A stretch of 64,000 bases of DNA from Bacteroidales bacterium (GTDB lineage Bacteria > Bacteroidota > Bacteroidia > Bacteroidales > UBA932). Location of the stretch: contig JAFYYW010000018.1 of NCBI GenBank assembly GCA_017548985.1, positions 179,436 through 243,435 of the forward strand, read 5' to 3'. Position 1 is the stretch's first letter, and every line of letters starts with the position of its first letter. The position numbers and the translations under genes are program-made. Below the pieces are notes generated by a model. The model did no database searches and was not told where the DNA came from. It saw only the letters and a program-made list of their open reading frames with translations. Below are positions 51,157 through 60,251 of the stretch, in pieces.

Positions 51157-52872
51157 ATGGCTAATTACTATACAGACCATTCCGAGATCGGATTCCATCT
51201 GAATCACCCCTTGATGCGCCGTGTCGCCGAGCTCAAGGAGCGTTGGTATTCGGAGAAAGACAAATATGAGGAAGCCCCGGTCGATTTCGAGGACTGCATC
51301 GAGAATTACCGCCGTCTCCTGGAGATCGCCGGAGACATAGCGGCCAATACCATAGCCCCTAATTCCGAGGATGTCGACCTTGAGGGCCCGCATCTTGAGA
51401 ATGGCAGGATGAAGTACGCTTCCAAGACTGTCGAGAACATGGAGGCCGTCCGCCTCGCTGGGCTCTGGGGTGTGACTATGCCCCGTCGTTATGGCGGATT
51501 GAACGCTCCTGAGACTATATTCAGCATGGCCAGCGAGGTTATCTCCGCCGCTGACTCAAGCTTCCAGAACATCTGGAGTCTCCAGAGCTGCGCTGAGACC
51601 CTTTACGAGTTCGGCAGCGAGGAGCAGAGACAGAAGTTCATTCCGCGTGTCTGCGCCGGGGAAACCATGTCCATGGATCTTACCGAGCCCGATGCCGGTT
51701 CTGACCTTCAGAGCGTCATGCTCAAGGCCACTTGGAGCGAGGAGCAGGGCTGCTGGCTTCTTAACGGTGTCAAGAGGTTCATCACGAACGGTGATTCCAA
51801 TATCCACCTCGTCCTTGCCCGTAGCGAGGAGGGCACAAAGGATGGCCGCGGGCTGTCAATGTTCATCTACGACAAGCGTCAGGGTGGAGTCAACGTGCGT
51901 CACATCGAGCACAAGCTGGGTATCCACGGATCCCCGACCTGCGAGCTTACCTATAAGGATGCCCGCGCTGAGCTTTGCGGCGAGAGGAGGCTTGGTCTTA
52001 TCAAGTACGTGATGGCCCTTATGAATGGAGCCCGTCTGGGAATCGGCGCGCAGAGTGTCGGACTCAGCCAGGAGGCTTACAACGAGGCTGTGGCCTACGC
52101 CGCCGAGCGCGCACAGTTCGGCCAGAAAATCAACAAGTTCCCTGGTGTCTATGACATGCTTTCCCGTATGAGGGCAAAGCTTGACGCCAGCCGGTCGCTG
52201 CTCTATCAGACCTCGATGTACGTGGATATCTACAAGGCTCTCGAGGACATCCAGAGGGAGCGCAAGCTCGAGGCTGACGAGAGGACTGAGATGAAGACTT
52301 ACAGCCGTCTGGCTGACGCCTTCACTCCTCTTTGCAAGGGTATGGCTTCCGAATATGCCAACCAGAACGCCTACGACGCCATCTCCGTCCACGGCGGTTC
52401 CGGTTTCATCATGGAGTACAAGAGCCAGAGGCTTTACCGCGACGCTCGCATATTCTCGATCTACGAGGGTACGACCCAGCTTCAGGTCGTGGCCGCCATC
52501 CGCTACATCACCAACGGGACTTACCTCAATATCATCAACGAGATGTTGGGTGAAGAGGTTCTGCCTGAGCTGGTTCCGTTCAAGGAGAAGATCGCCGGAT
52601 GTGCCGGAATCCTGTCCGATTGCGTCACGAAGGTTCGTGAGGCCGGTGATCCTGAGTTGCAGGATTTCCTGGCCCGCAGGCTTTATGACATGACCGGTGA
52701 GATAGTGATGTCACTCCTTCTTATGCGTGACGCCACTGTGGCTCCTGACATGTTCCTCAAGTCAGCTAAGGTCTATTGCCAGATGGCTTGCGAGACTGTG
52801 GCCGGCAAGAGCTCTTACATACTTAACTTCGACAAGGAGAGCCTTCCCGCTTTCCGCGCTGTCGAGGAGTAG
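51157..52872 (+). CDS. Acyl-CoA dehydrogenase family protein
   Basis: A 571-residue flavoprotein dehydrogenase, longer than the classic 380-residue type because of a C-terminal helical extension of about 140 residues. Landmarks: AGLWGVTMPRRYGGLNAPE, AGETMSMDLTEPDAGSDLQSVMLKA (the TEPxAGSD FAD/substrate loop), RFITNGDSN, GARLGIGAQSVGLSQEAYNEAVAYAAERAQFGQKI, and FSIYEGTTQLQVVAAIRY with the expected catalytic Glu region. It should oxidise an acyl-CoA to an enoyl-CoA and pass electrons to EtfAB, encoded just upstream. In an anaerobe it may instead work as an enoyl-CoA reductase. Confidence 0.94.
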   Translation: MANYYTDHSEIGFHLNHPLMRRVAELKERWYSEKDKYEEAPVDFEDCIENYRRLLEIAGDIAANTIAPNSEDVDLEGPHLENGRMKYASKTVENMEAVRLAGLWGVTMPRRYGGLNAPETIFSMASEVISAADSSFQNIWSLQSCAETLYEFGSEEQRQKFIPRVCAGETMSMDLTEPDAGSDLQSVMLKATWSEEQGCWLLNGVKRFITNGDSNIHLVLARSEEGTKDGRGLSMFIYDKRQGGVNVRHIEHKLGIHGSPTCELTYKDARAELCGERRLGLIKYVMALMNGARLGIGAQSVGLSQEAYNEAVAYAAERAQFGQKINKFPGVYDMLSRMRAKLDASRSLLYQTSMYVDIYKALEDIQRERKLEADERTEMKTYSRLADAFTPLCKGMASEYANQNAYDAISVHGGSGFIMEYKSQRLYRDARIFSIYEGTTQLQVVAAIRYITNGTYLNIINEMLGEEVLPELVPFKEKIAGCAGILSDCVTKVREAGDPELQDFLARRLYDMTGEIVMSLLLMRDATVAPDMFLKSAKVYCQMACETVAGKSSYILNFDKESLPAFRAVEE

Positions 52873-52874
52873 TG

Positions 52875-53867
52875 ATGGAACTCTACGAATATGCCAGGCC
52901 GGGCCTGATGGCCGGCAAGAAAGTATTATATGTACATGGATTCGCGTCGAGCGGACAGACCGGTAGCGTGCATACGCTCCGGCTGCTCCTGCCCGACGCG
53001 GCCGTTGTTGCCCCGGATCTTCCGGTGGATCCAAATGAGGCGATGAATCTCCTGAGAGATATCGTATCCAAGGAGAATCCTGATCTTGTCATCGGAACCT
53101 CGATGGGAGGGATGTATACCGAGATGCTTTATGGGGTGGACAGGATTCTCGTCAACCCGGCATTCCAGCTAGCGGACACCATCCTTAAGAATAACGGTCT
53201 GGGACGCAGGGAGTTCCATAACAAACGAGCGGATGGGGAAACCTCATTCCTGGTGACCAAGTCCCTGCTTGAGCGTTTCAGGGAGGTTTCTTCCCATTGC
53301 TTTGAGAGGGCATCGGATGATAAGGATAGGGTATTCGGCCTGTTCGGGATCCGGGACACCCTGGTTGACACTTTAGGCCTTTTCCACAGCCATTATCCTC
53401 AAGCGATCCGTTTTGATGGGGAACATCACCTTAACGACTCGGTGATAGTCCACTCTTTGCTTCCGATTATCCAAAGGATAGACGACCGCCAGAACGGAGT
53501 CTCCAGGCCAGTCGTGTTCATATCTCTAAGTGACACCTTGGTTAATCATTCAAGCGGGATGCCGAAAGCGGTTGAGACCCTGGCGACTAGTTATGATGTC
53601 CACATTGTCTCCGGGTTTGATTATAACACTCCGGGGACGACTCCCGATGTGGTCAAGTGGTGTGAGGCCAACTTAGGGGTTCCGGTCTGGAACCGTGTGT
53701 CTATTACTAATCACAAGAACCTTCTGCTGGCTGATTATCTGATTGACGCCGAGCCGGAACTAAATGGAGGACAGGAGTTTATGGGTACTCTCATCCATTT
53801 CGGATCGGACACTTTCAAGACCTGGGAGGATATTCTCACTTATTTCTCCCGCCTTGGCGGTCAATAA
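52875..53867 (+). CDS. YqiA/YcfP-type esterase fused to a degenerate deoxynucleotidase (HAD) domain
   Basis: A 330-residue fusion. Residues about 10-195 are a YqiA/YcfP alpha/beta hydrolase with LYVHGFASSGQTGSV, nucleophile elbow GTSMGGMYTEML and late FDGEHHLND (His). Residues about 210-330 resemble the 5'(3')-deoxyribonucleotidase family (YDVHIVSGFDYNTP, SITNHKNLLLADYLID, GTLIHFGSDTFKTWEDIL). The HAD motif I DxD is replaced by SLS, one acidic residue of motif IV is lost (DYLIDAE), and the cap domain is missing, so this half should be inactive as a phosphatase. ATG at 52875; GTG at 52872 is also possible. The gene follows the dehydrogenase with no gap to speak of. Confidence 0.85.
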   Translation: MELYEYARPGLMAGKKVLYVHGFASSGQTGSVHTLRLLLPDAAVVAPDLPVDPNEAMNLLRDIVSKENPDLVIGTSMGGMYTEMLYGVDRILVNPAFQLADTILKNNGLGRREFHNKRADGETSFLVTKSLLERFREVSSHCFERASDDKDRVFGLFGIRDTLVDTLGLFHSHYPQAIRFDGEHHLNDSVIVHSLLPIIQRIDDRQNGVSRPVVFISLSDTLVNHSSGMPKAVETLATSYDVHIVSGFDYNTPGTTPDVVKWCEANLGVPVWNRVSITNHKNLLLADYLIDAEPELNGGQEFMGTLIHFGSDTFKTWEDILTYFSRLGGQ

Positions 53868-54922
53868 CGGTCTGAGGGGAAAACGACTCCCGCTTGTCTT
53901 CGGATCTCATCCATAACCTCGGCGACCGCTAGCGAGTTGCCGAGGCTGTTGTTTTCGGACTCAAGACGACCATTCTCCAACACGTCTATGAATTCCTTGA
54001 ACTCGCAGAGGTACTCGTCGGGATCGCAAGGGACAGTGATGTCCTCCTTAAGTGGGCCGTTGGAGCGGCCTGAAGTGGGCGCTCCGTGAGGAATGAACTC
54101 GACCTGGCGGGTGATATGGATTTGGTCGAGAGAAAGTATCCCGCCCTCACATGAGATCTCCGTTCGGAGCCTAGAGTCGGCGATTTTGGAATAGACGGCG
54201 TTGGCGGTCATCCCATCATATTCAAAGAGAACCGAGCCTTGGAGGTCGATAGGACTGGTTCCTTGTGAGGTCGGTACCCCGATGGTCAGCACATCCGCTT
54301 TTACGGACTTGGGCTGTCCGAACAGGGTGACCATCGGGTAAATAGGGTATATTCCTATATCCATCAAAGCTCCACCGGAACGGTCGGGGTTGAAAGAACT
54401 GGGGACAGGAGAGTGGTCCTCCCCGGCGAGGATTCTTTTGAGCAGCCCGTATTTTGAGGAGTATTGGCAGAACACTCCGGAATAGTTCCTGACAGTCCCT
54501 AATGTCTTGAGACGATTCTGGACCATCCTGAAATTTGGGCTCAAGGTGGAGATCATCGCCTCCATCAGGAGAACATTGTTACTCTTTGCCGCGGCGATCA
54601 TCTCCTCGACTTCTATCGCGTTGGAAGCCAACGGTTTCTCGCACATGACATGCTTTCCGTGGCTCATACACCGTATCGCCAGGTCGTGATGAGTGTGATT
54701 AGGCGTGCCGATGTAAATGGCGTCGATTTCCGGATCGGATGCCATCTCCTCGACATCTGTGAATATTTTAGGGATACCATGTCCGGCCGCGAAAGACTCA
54801 GCGTTCTCTCTGGAGCGTGAACACACGGAGGCGGCCTCGAAGCGAGGATCGAGCACAGCCCCCTTCAGCACCCAGTCGCTTATCCTTCCGGTGCCGATGA
54901 TCCCGAACCTGACCTTAATCAT
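53861..54922 (-). CDS. Gfo/Idh/MocA family oxidoreductase
   Basis: A 353-residue NAD(P)-dependent oxidoreductase. The nucleotide loop RFGIIGTGRISDW opens the Rossmann fold, DAIYIGTPNHTHHDLAIRCMSHGKHVMCEKPLASNAIEVEEM contains the family EKP motif with the catalytic Lys, and the GGALMDIGIYPIYPMVTLFG block closes the active site. Substrates are usually sugars, inositols or dihydrodiols; none is indicated here. It is convergent with the esterase fusion (7-bp overlap) and follows the small hydrolase-like gene on the same strand with a 4-bp overlap. Confidence 0.92.
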   Translation of the reverse strand: MIKVRFGIIGTGRISDWVLKGAVLDPRFEAASVCSRSRENAESFAAGHGIPKIFTDVEEMASDPEIDAIYIGTPNHTHHDLAIRCMSHGKHVMCEKPLASNAIEVEEMIAAAKSNNVLLMEAMISTLSPNFRMVQNRLKTLGTVRNYSGVFCQYSSKYGLLKRILAGEDHSPVPSSFNPDRSGGALMDIGIYPIYPMVTLFGQPKSVKADVLTIGVPTSQGTSPIDLQGSVLFEYDGMTANAVYSKIADSRLRTEISCEGGILSLDQIHITRQVEFIPHGAPTSGRSNGPLKEDITVPCDPDEYLCEFKEFIDVLENGRLESENNSLGNSLAVAEVMDEIRRQAGVVFPSDRY

Positions 54923-55551
54923 TTCAAAGCTCCTCTTTCTTCAAGATAGTCCTCTATAATGGATATGGCATCTCCCTTCATCGAATCCTTGATCGTGAGG
55001 AATTCCAAGCCGTATCTCACATATATCTCCCTGGCCTTTCCTGTCAATTCTGGCTCGATAAGCACAAGCCCCTGAATCGAATGGCCAAGCTTTGAGACCG
55101 CTTTGACGATATTGTCACCGCATATCTGGTCACTGATCAGGAAAACCATGTCGGAATTGACGTGTTTCTCCTTTCTGAGTCTTTTGACCATGTTGAAGGC
55201 GTCTTTCTCGCTCCCTCTGAACCCACAAGTGTAACCTATTATCCCATCTGGCACCAGTCCTTTGATCACTTTCTCCGGGAAATCTGTCTTCAGCGGCTCA
55301 TGGAAATAAATGACAAGGGGCATGGCACTTGTGGAGTCGGGGAAATTACCGTTCTCATCAGTCGGTTTGAAGACTTTTCCGAAAATTTTCTCACCGCTGA
55401 TATAATAGCTCATCTCCTCGATAATGATGGTGGATCCGGCGGGGGAGACCACCCTGCCTCTTGGGCCGTTGTTTTTCATCTGGTTCAGTCCCACGATTCC
55501 CAGAAGTGAGAGCAATATGACTGAAACCAACGATATGATTAATTTCTTCAT
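54919..55551 (-). CDS. Exported alpha/beta hydrolase-like protein without a clear nucleophile
   Basis: A 210-residue protein with an N-terminal signal anchor (MKKLIISLVSVILLSLLGIVGL). The order of strands (MPLVIYFHEPLKTDFPEKVIKGL, GIIGYTCGFRGSEKDAFNMVKRL, NSDMVFLISDQICGDNIVKAV, IQGLVLIEPEL, EFLTIKDS) looks like an alpha/beta hydrolase. The usual HGxxG becomes FHEPLKT, the GxSxG elbow becomes ISDQICGDN and no late His is present, so catalysis is doubtful. It may be a degenerate hydrolase or a binding protein. It overlaps the oxidoreductase start by 4 bp. Confidence 0.7.
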   Translation of the reverse strand: MKKLIISLVSVILLSLLGIVGLNQMKNNGPRGRVVSPAGSTIIIEEMSYYISGEKIFGKVFKPTDENGNFPDSTSAMPLVIYFHEPLKTDFPEKVIKGLVPDGIIGYTCGFRGSEKDAFNMVKRLRKEKHVNSDMVFLISDQICGDNIVKAVSKLGHSIQGLVLIEPELTGKAREIYVRYGLEFLTIKDSMKGDAISIIEDYLEERGALK

Positions 55552-55620
55552 GATACCAAAATTACGGCTTTTTCTTGAATAATTCTTAAATTAGCCAACT
55601 AAATATTATTTCATATAGAG

Positions 55621-56355
55621 ATGAAAAGAATAATCGCGGTTTTATCAGCGGCGTTCATTTGTGCCGCTGGAGTATGGGCCCAAAGTGACAAAAGTTCAAC
55701 GAGACTTCCTGATCTCGCTATCGGTGAAGGGATTTTCTCTGCTGAGACATTGACTTATTTCGCGTTCAGTGACCATAATCTGCTGAAAGCCGATCAGGAT
55801 TTCGAGACTTACAAGGGCAAGGCGAACACTGAATTCCTCATGAATATCGTCGAGTTGCGTATTGCCCCATATCCGACTGGCAGGTTCGCTGTAGGTCTTG
55901 ATTTCGATTGGGACTATTTCCGTCTCGACAATAGCCATTACTGGATGCCGGACGGCTCTGGCAAAGTATCGATCCTTCCGATGGAGGGATCGGGAATGAA
56001 GAAGATCAAGAAGTCCAGGTTGAGCGTCAGGACTGTCGCTATCCCCGTCTCTTTCACCCAGGCTTTCGGACAGTTCTCCTTCAGGATCGGAGCTTCCGCG
56101 GAGTATAATTTCCCCGGCGTTGTCAGGTTCAAGGGAACCGCCGCGGATGGAACTACGGTCAAGGAGTGGAAGAACGGTACCAGGTTCTCTAAGGACATAA
56201 AGACCAATACTTTCACGTACAACTACTTCGGCGCCATCTCTTATGAGGATGTCGGTTTCTACGTGAAGTATTGCCCTGTCCAGGTCTTCCAGGAAGATTG
56301 TGGCCCTAAATTCCAGACTCTGACCTTTGGAGTCATAGTGGGTCTGGGCGTGTAA
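55621..56355 (+). CDS. Small outer membrane beta-barrel protein, function unknown
   Basis: A 244-residue exported protein with signal peptide MKRIIAVLSAAFICAAGVWAQ. The body has amphipathic beta strands (LRIAPYPTGRFAVGLDFDWDYFRLDN, SRLSVRTVAIPVSFTQAFGQFSFRIGASAEYNF, DVGFYVKYCPVQVF, FQTLTFGVIVGLGV) and ends in a short strand, consistent with an 8- to 10-stranded outer membrane barrel of the OmpX/PorT-like sort. I do not recognise a family. It precedes the ClC gene by 9 bp and may share its transcript. Confidence 0.72.
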   Translation: MKRIIAVLSAAFICAAGVWAQSDKSSTRLPDLAIGEGIFSAETLTYFAFSDHNLLKADQDFETYKGKANTEFLMNIVELRIAPYPTGRFAVGLDFDWDYFRLDNSHYWMPDGSGKVSILPMEGSGMKKIKKSRLSVRTVAIPVSFTQAFGQFSFRIGASAEYNFPGVVRFKGTAADGTTVKEWKNGTRFSKDIKTNTFTYNYFGAISYEDVGFYVKYCPVQVFQEDCGPKFQTLTFGVIVGLGV

Positions 56356-56364
56356 TTTCCATTG

Positions 56365-58125
56365 ATGAGAAACCCCTTATCACACCTTTCCGAAAGGAAC
56401 CAGCTTCTGGTTCTGAGTGTTGTCGTCGGGATCATCGTCGGCTTCGCCGCGGTCATCCTCAAGACACTCATCAGCCTTATCCAGCACTGGTTAGGGGGCG
56501 TGTTCGGGGGACTCTGGAATGGAGCTATTTATCTGATTATCCTGCCAGGAGTTGGAATGCTCCTGGCTATGATTTTTTGCCGCTATATCCTGAAGGACAA
56601 TATAGGTCATGGTGTCACGAAGGCCTTGCAGGCCATCTCAAGGCATGAGTCGAGGATAAAACCCCATAACATGTGGTCTTCGGTGGTGGCGAGCTCGGTG
56701 ACCATCGGCTTCGGCGGATCGGTCGGAGCGGAGGCTCCGATCGTGTACACCGGCGCGGCGATAGGTTCCAATTTCGCCCGCAAGGCCGGAATGTCCTACA
56801 GGAGCATGACCATATTGTTGGGATGCGGAGCGGCGGCCGCTGTTGCCGGAATTTTCAAAGCGCCTTTGGCCGGGGTCTTGTTCGTCTTGGAGATACTCCT
56901 TTTCAATATCTCCATGAATTCGATGATGCCGTTGCTCTTGTCGACAGTCTCGGCCACGGTCGTATCTTACATATTCCTGGGACGAAGCACACCTTTCGAG
57001 TGCTCACTGACCCCATTCAATCTGGGTAACATCCCGTTTTATATTCTCTTGGGCATTTTTTGCGGCGCGTGCTCGATATATTTCATACGGACCACCCTCT
57101 GGCTGGAGGATAAGGTCGGCAAGATGGCGAATCCCTATTACAGATGGATTCTTTGCGCTCTGGGACTCGGACTCCTGATATTCCTTTTCCCTCCATTGTA
57201 CGGGGAAGGATACGAGTCTCTCGGAGTGCTTCTTAATGGCCATGAGCTATCCATCGAGGGACAGACGCCATTGGATTTCCTGTCGAAGAGTCCGTGGTCA
57301 GTGCCGGTGTTTTTCCTGCTCATATTGCTCCTGAAGGTGTTTTCGATGACTCTGACCAATGCGGGTGGGGGAGTCGGAGGCACTTTCGGTCCCACCCTTT
57401 TCGTGGGAGCGATCGCGGGATTCTTCGTTGCCAGGACCATGAATCTCCTTCTGGCCGGCACCTCTCTATCGGTCCCGGAACAGAATTTTGTCCTTGTGGG
57501 AATGGCGGGGCTGATGGCGGGAGTGATGCAGGCTCCGATGACCGCGATCTTCCTTATCGCTGAGATTTCAGGGGGATATGATTTGTTCCTGCCGCTTATC
57601 CTGACGGCCACAATTGCCTTCGGGACTACCAGGCTTGTCGAGAAGTATTCCATCTACACCAAGCGTATCGCCCAAAGGGGAGAGCTATTGACCCACGACA
57701 GTGACCAGGCTGTCCTTACCCTGCTGAAAGTCAATGATGTGATTGAGACCGATTTCTCCACGATCAAGATCGACGACACTTTGGGGAGACTTGTCGAGGT
57801 GGTCTCAGAGTCCTCAAGGAACATATTCCCTGTCGTCGATTCAAAGGGGCGTTTCCAAGGTTATGTCTCTTTGGAGGATATAAGGAAGGACATGTTCAGG
57901 ACGGGGGAATATGAGAACTTGCATGTTTTCAATTTTATGCGCAGCGCCGACGCCTATGTCTATGATGATGAGAGCATGGATTCCGTGATGCGGAAGTTCG
58001 AGAGGACCTCCGCCTGGAATCTTCCTGTGGTCAGGCGTTCTGACAGGGAGTACATAGGCTTCGTTTCCAAGTCGAAGATATTCTCAGCGTATCGTGATGA
58101 GTTGAAAATGTTCTCTCAAGACTGA
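56365..58125 (+). CDS. ClC-type chloride channel/antiporter with CBS domains
   Basis: A 586-residue membrane protein. Residues 15-440 form the ClC core: FGGSVGAEAPIVYTGAAIGSNFARK corresponds to the selectivity region with the gating Glu (GxExP form), GIFKAPLAGVLFVLEILLF follows, and NAGGGVGGTFGPTLFVGA is the GGxFxP motif. The first GSGIP-type motif reads GHGVT, so the usual Ser is replaced. Residues about 455-586 hold two CBS domains (VNDVIETDFSTIKIDDTLGRLVEVV and MRSADAYVYDDESMDSVMRKFERT), which commonly bind adenine nucleotides and tune gating. ATG at 56365; TTG at 56362 is less likely. Confidence 0.93.
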   Translation: MRNPLSHLSERNQLLVLSVVVGIIVGFAAVILKTLISLIQHWLGGVFGGLWNGAIYLIILPGVGMLLAMIFCRYILKDNIGHGVTKALQAISRHESRIKPHNMWSSVVASSVTIGFGGSVGAEAPIVYTGAAIGSNFARKAGMSYRSMTILLGCGAAAAVAGIFKAPLAGVLFVLEILLFNISMNSMMPLLLSTVSATVVSYIFLGRSTPFECSLTPFNLGNIPFYILLGIFCGACSIYFIRTTLWLEDKVGKMANPYYRWILCALGLGLLIFLFPPLYGEGYESLGVLLNGHELSIEGQTPLDFLSKSPWSVPVFFLLILLLKVFSMTLTNAGGGVGGTFGPTLFVGAIAGFFVARTMNLLLAGTSLSVPEQNFVLVGMAGLMAGVMQAPMTAIFLIAEISGGYDLFLPLILTATIAFGTTRLVEKYSIYTKRIAQRGELLTHDSDQAVLTLLKVNDVIETDFSTIKIDDTLGRLVEVVSESSRNIFPVVDSKGRFQGYVSLEDIRKDMFRTGEYENLHVFNFMRSADAYVYDDESMDSVMRKFERTSAWNLPVVRRSDREYIGFVSKSKIFSAYRDELKMFSQD

Positions 58126-60251
58126 TGAAAAGTATATATATCAAAGAGATCGCCCGGAAACTGGGCGTAAAAGACTGGCAGGTTGAGAATTGTGTCGGGC
58201 TTTTCGAGGAGGGCGCTACCATTCCTTTCATAAGCCGTTACCGCAAGGAAAAGACCGGAGGGCTGGATGATGCCGCTGTGGCTGAGGTCAAGCATTGGAA
58301 CGAGGTGTTCTCTGAGATGGAGAAGCGTAAGGCTGGTATACTCTCTACGATCGAGGAACAGGGGAAACTTACTCCCGAATTGCGGGCTGATATTGAGAAT
58401 TGCCTGGTATCCAGTGAGTTGGAGGACCTATATTTACCATTCCGCCCGAAACGTCGCACCCGCGCGACAGTGGCTAAGGAGAAAGGGCTGGAGCCTTTGG
58501 CTGACAAGATGTGGGACATACAGCTGTCCGATCCAGAGGCTGAGGCGAGGAAGTATTTGAACGACAAGGTATTGGACGTCGAGGAGGCTTTGGCTGGGGC
58601 CAGGGATATCCTCGCTGAGAGATTCTCGGAGTCGGCTAAGACCAGGGAATCATTACGTCAGATATTCAGGACCCGTCGTATTGAGTCCAAGGCGACGAAA
58701 GCCGCGTCAGAGAATCCGGACGCGGCGAAGTACAGGGCGTACTTCAAGTTCTCGATGCCTATCCAGCGTATCCCATCCCATAACCTGCTCGCGATATTGA
58801 GGGCTGAGAAGGAAGGTTTCCTTTCAGTCGGGCTGGACGCTGACGCCGAGAAGTGCGGCAACAAGATGTATTACGATTTCTGCCAGGAGCGCCGATATCC
58901 CGGGCCAAAACTGGCTGAACAAGTCAGGATGGCTGTCGACGACTCATTCAAGCGTCTGCTGGAACCATCGATAACCAACGAGATAATCAAGGAGGCGAAA
59001 GAGAAAGCCGATATCGAGTCTATAGCTGTCTTCGGGGAGAATCTGACGCAACTTTTGCTATCCCCTCCAGTCGGCCAGAAAAGGACGATGGCCATTGATC
59101 CCGGTTTCCGTAACGGTTGCAAGATAGCGTGTCTTGACGAGCAGGGTAACTTGCTTTATCACACGATCATTTTCCCTCATCCTCCCCAAAGTGAGAAAGT
59201 GAAGTCGATAATGGCTGTCTCCGGGATGATTGAGGAATATGGGATTGAGGTGATAGCGATAGGGAATGGTACCGCTTCCAGGGAGACCGAGGATTTCATC
59301 AAGAGGGTCGGTATCCCTGAGAATGTGAAGGTCTTCACTGTCAGTGAGGATGGCGCTTCGATATATTCCGCTTCCGAAGTGGCCAGAAAGGAGTTCCCCG
59401 ATGAGGATGTCACGGTCAGGGGAGCGGTCTCCATCGGCCGCAGGTTGATGGATCCTCTCGCGGAACTGGTGAAGATCGATCCGAAGTCTTTGGGTGTGGG
59501 CCAGTATCAGCACGATGTGGACCAGAATCTCCTTCACGAGAAACTTGACAATACTGTGGCCATTTGCGTCAACAGTGTCGGTGTGAATCTTAACACCGCG
59601 AGCCCTTATCTGCTCAGCTATGTTTCTGGGATAGGTCCGGCTCTGGCGTCTAACATCGTGGCTTTCAGGGCTTCAGAGGGTGGCTTCACCTCAAGGGAGC
59701 AACTTCATAAAGTGCCGAAACTCGGTCCGAAAGCCTTTGAGCAATGCGCGGGATTCTTGAGGATTCATGGCGCCTCGAATCCCCTGGACAATTCAGCTGT
59801 TCATCCGGAGTGTTACCATATAGTCGACAAGATGGCAGCGGATCTCGGGGTGACCACAAAGGATCTGGTCGGAAACGCGGAGCTGATAAAAAGGATAGAT
59901 CCAGGCCGTTACGTGGAAGGGGAGTTCGGTTTGCCGACCATAAATGATATTCTTAAGGAATTGGCGAAACCTGGCCGTGATCCCCGTCAGGAGGCGCAGG
60001 AATTCAGTTTCGCCGATGACATCCATGAGATTGATGATCTCAAGGTTGGTATGGAATTGCCGGGTATTGTCACAAATATCACGGCGTTCGGGGCATTCGT
60101 GGATATCGGAATCCACGATAATGGCCTTATTCACGTTTCGCAGATGAAGGGGGCGAAGCTGAAACTCCACCAGAAGGTGATGGTCAGCGTGCTGAATGTT
60201 GACCTGGAGCGAAATCGCATCTCATTGCGGCTCTCTTCCCAGTCCCGATAG
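58125..60251 (+). CDS. tex: Tex family RNA-binding transcription accessory protein
   Basis: A 708-residue nucleic-acid-binding protein. The Tex N-terminal helical domain (IAREKLGVKDWQVENCVGLFEEGATIPFISRYRKEKTGGLDD-like) opens it; the YqgF-like domain lies at about 320-445 (TMAIDPGFRNGCKIACLDEQG, VIAIGNGTASRETEDF); a helix-hairpin-helix unit follows at about 490-560 (LNTASPYLLSYVSGIGPALASNIVAFR, FTSREQLHKVPKLGPKAFEQCAGFLRI); and an S1 RNA-binding domain ends it at about 635-706 (GMELPGIVTNITAFGAFVDIG). Its start overlaps the ClC stop (TGATG), and its 3' end overlaps the convergent dihydroorotase gene by 68 bp. Confidence 0.96.
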   Translation: MKSIYIKEIARKLGVKDWQVENCVGLFEEGATIPFISRYRKEKTGGLDDAAVAEVKHWNEVFSEMEKRKAGILSTIEEQGKLTPELRADIENCLVSSELEDLYLPFRPKRRTRATVAKEKGLEPLADKMWDIQLSDPEAEARKYLNDKVLDVEEALAGARDILAERFSESAKTRESLRQIFRTRRIESKATKAASENPDAAKYRAYFKFSMPIQRIPSHNLLAILRAEKEGFLSVGLDADAEKCGNKMYYDFCQERRYPGPKLAEQVRMAVDDSFKRLLEPSITNEIIKEAKEKADIESIAVFGENLTQLLLSPPVGQKRTMAIDPGFRNGCKIACLDEQGNLLYHTIIFPHPPQSEKVKSIMAVSGMIEEYGIEVIAIGNGTASRETEDFIKRVGIPENVKVFTVSEDGASIYSASEVARKEFPDEDVTVRGAVSIGRRLMDPLAELVKIDPKSLGVGQYQHDVDQNLLHEKLDNTVAICVNSVGVNLNTASPYLLSYVSGIGPALASNIVAFRASEGGFTSREQLHKVPKLGPKAFEQCAGFLRIHGASNPLDNSAVHPECYHIVDKMAADLGVTTKDLVGNAELIKRIDPGRYVEGEFGLPTINDILKELAKPGRDPRQEAQEFSFADDIHEIDDLKVGMELPGIVTNITAFGAFVDIGIHDNGLIHVSQMKGAKLKLHQKVMVSVLNVDLERNRISLRLSSQSR

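Noticed and set aside
49134..51393. Minus-strand frames of 353 and 282 codons opposite etfB and etfA
   Set aside because: Antisense to conserved Etf genes; no recognisable protein features, and the 5' part of one overlaps the start of etfA.
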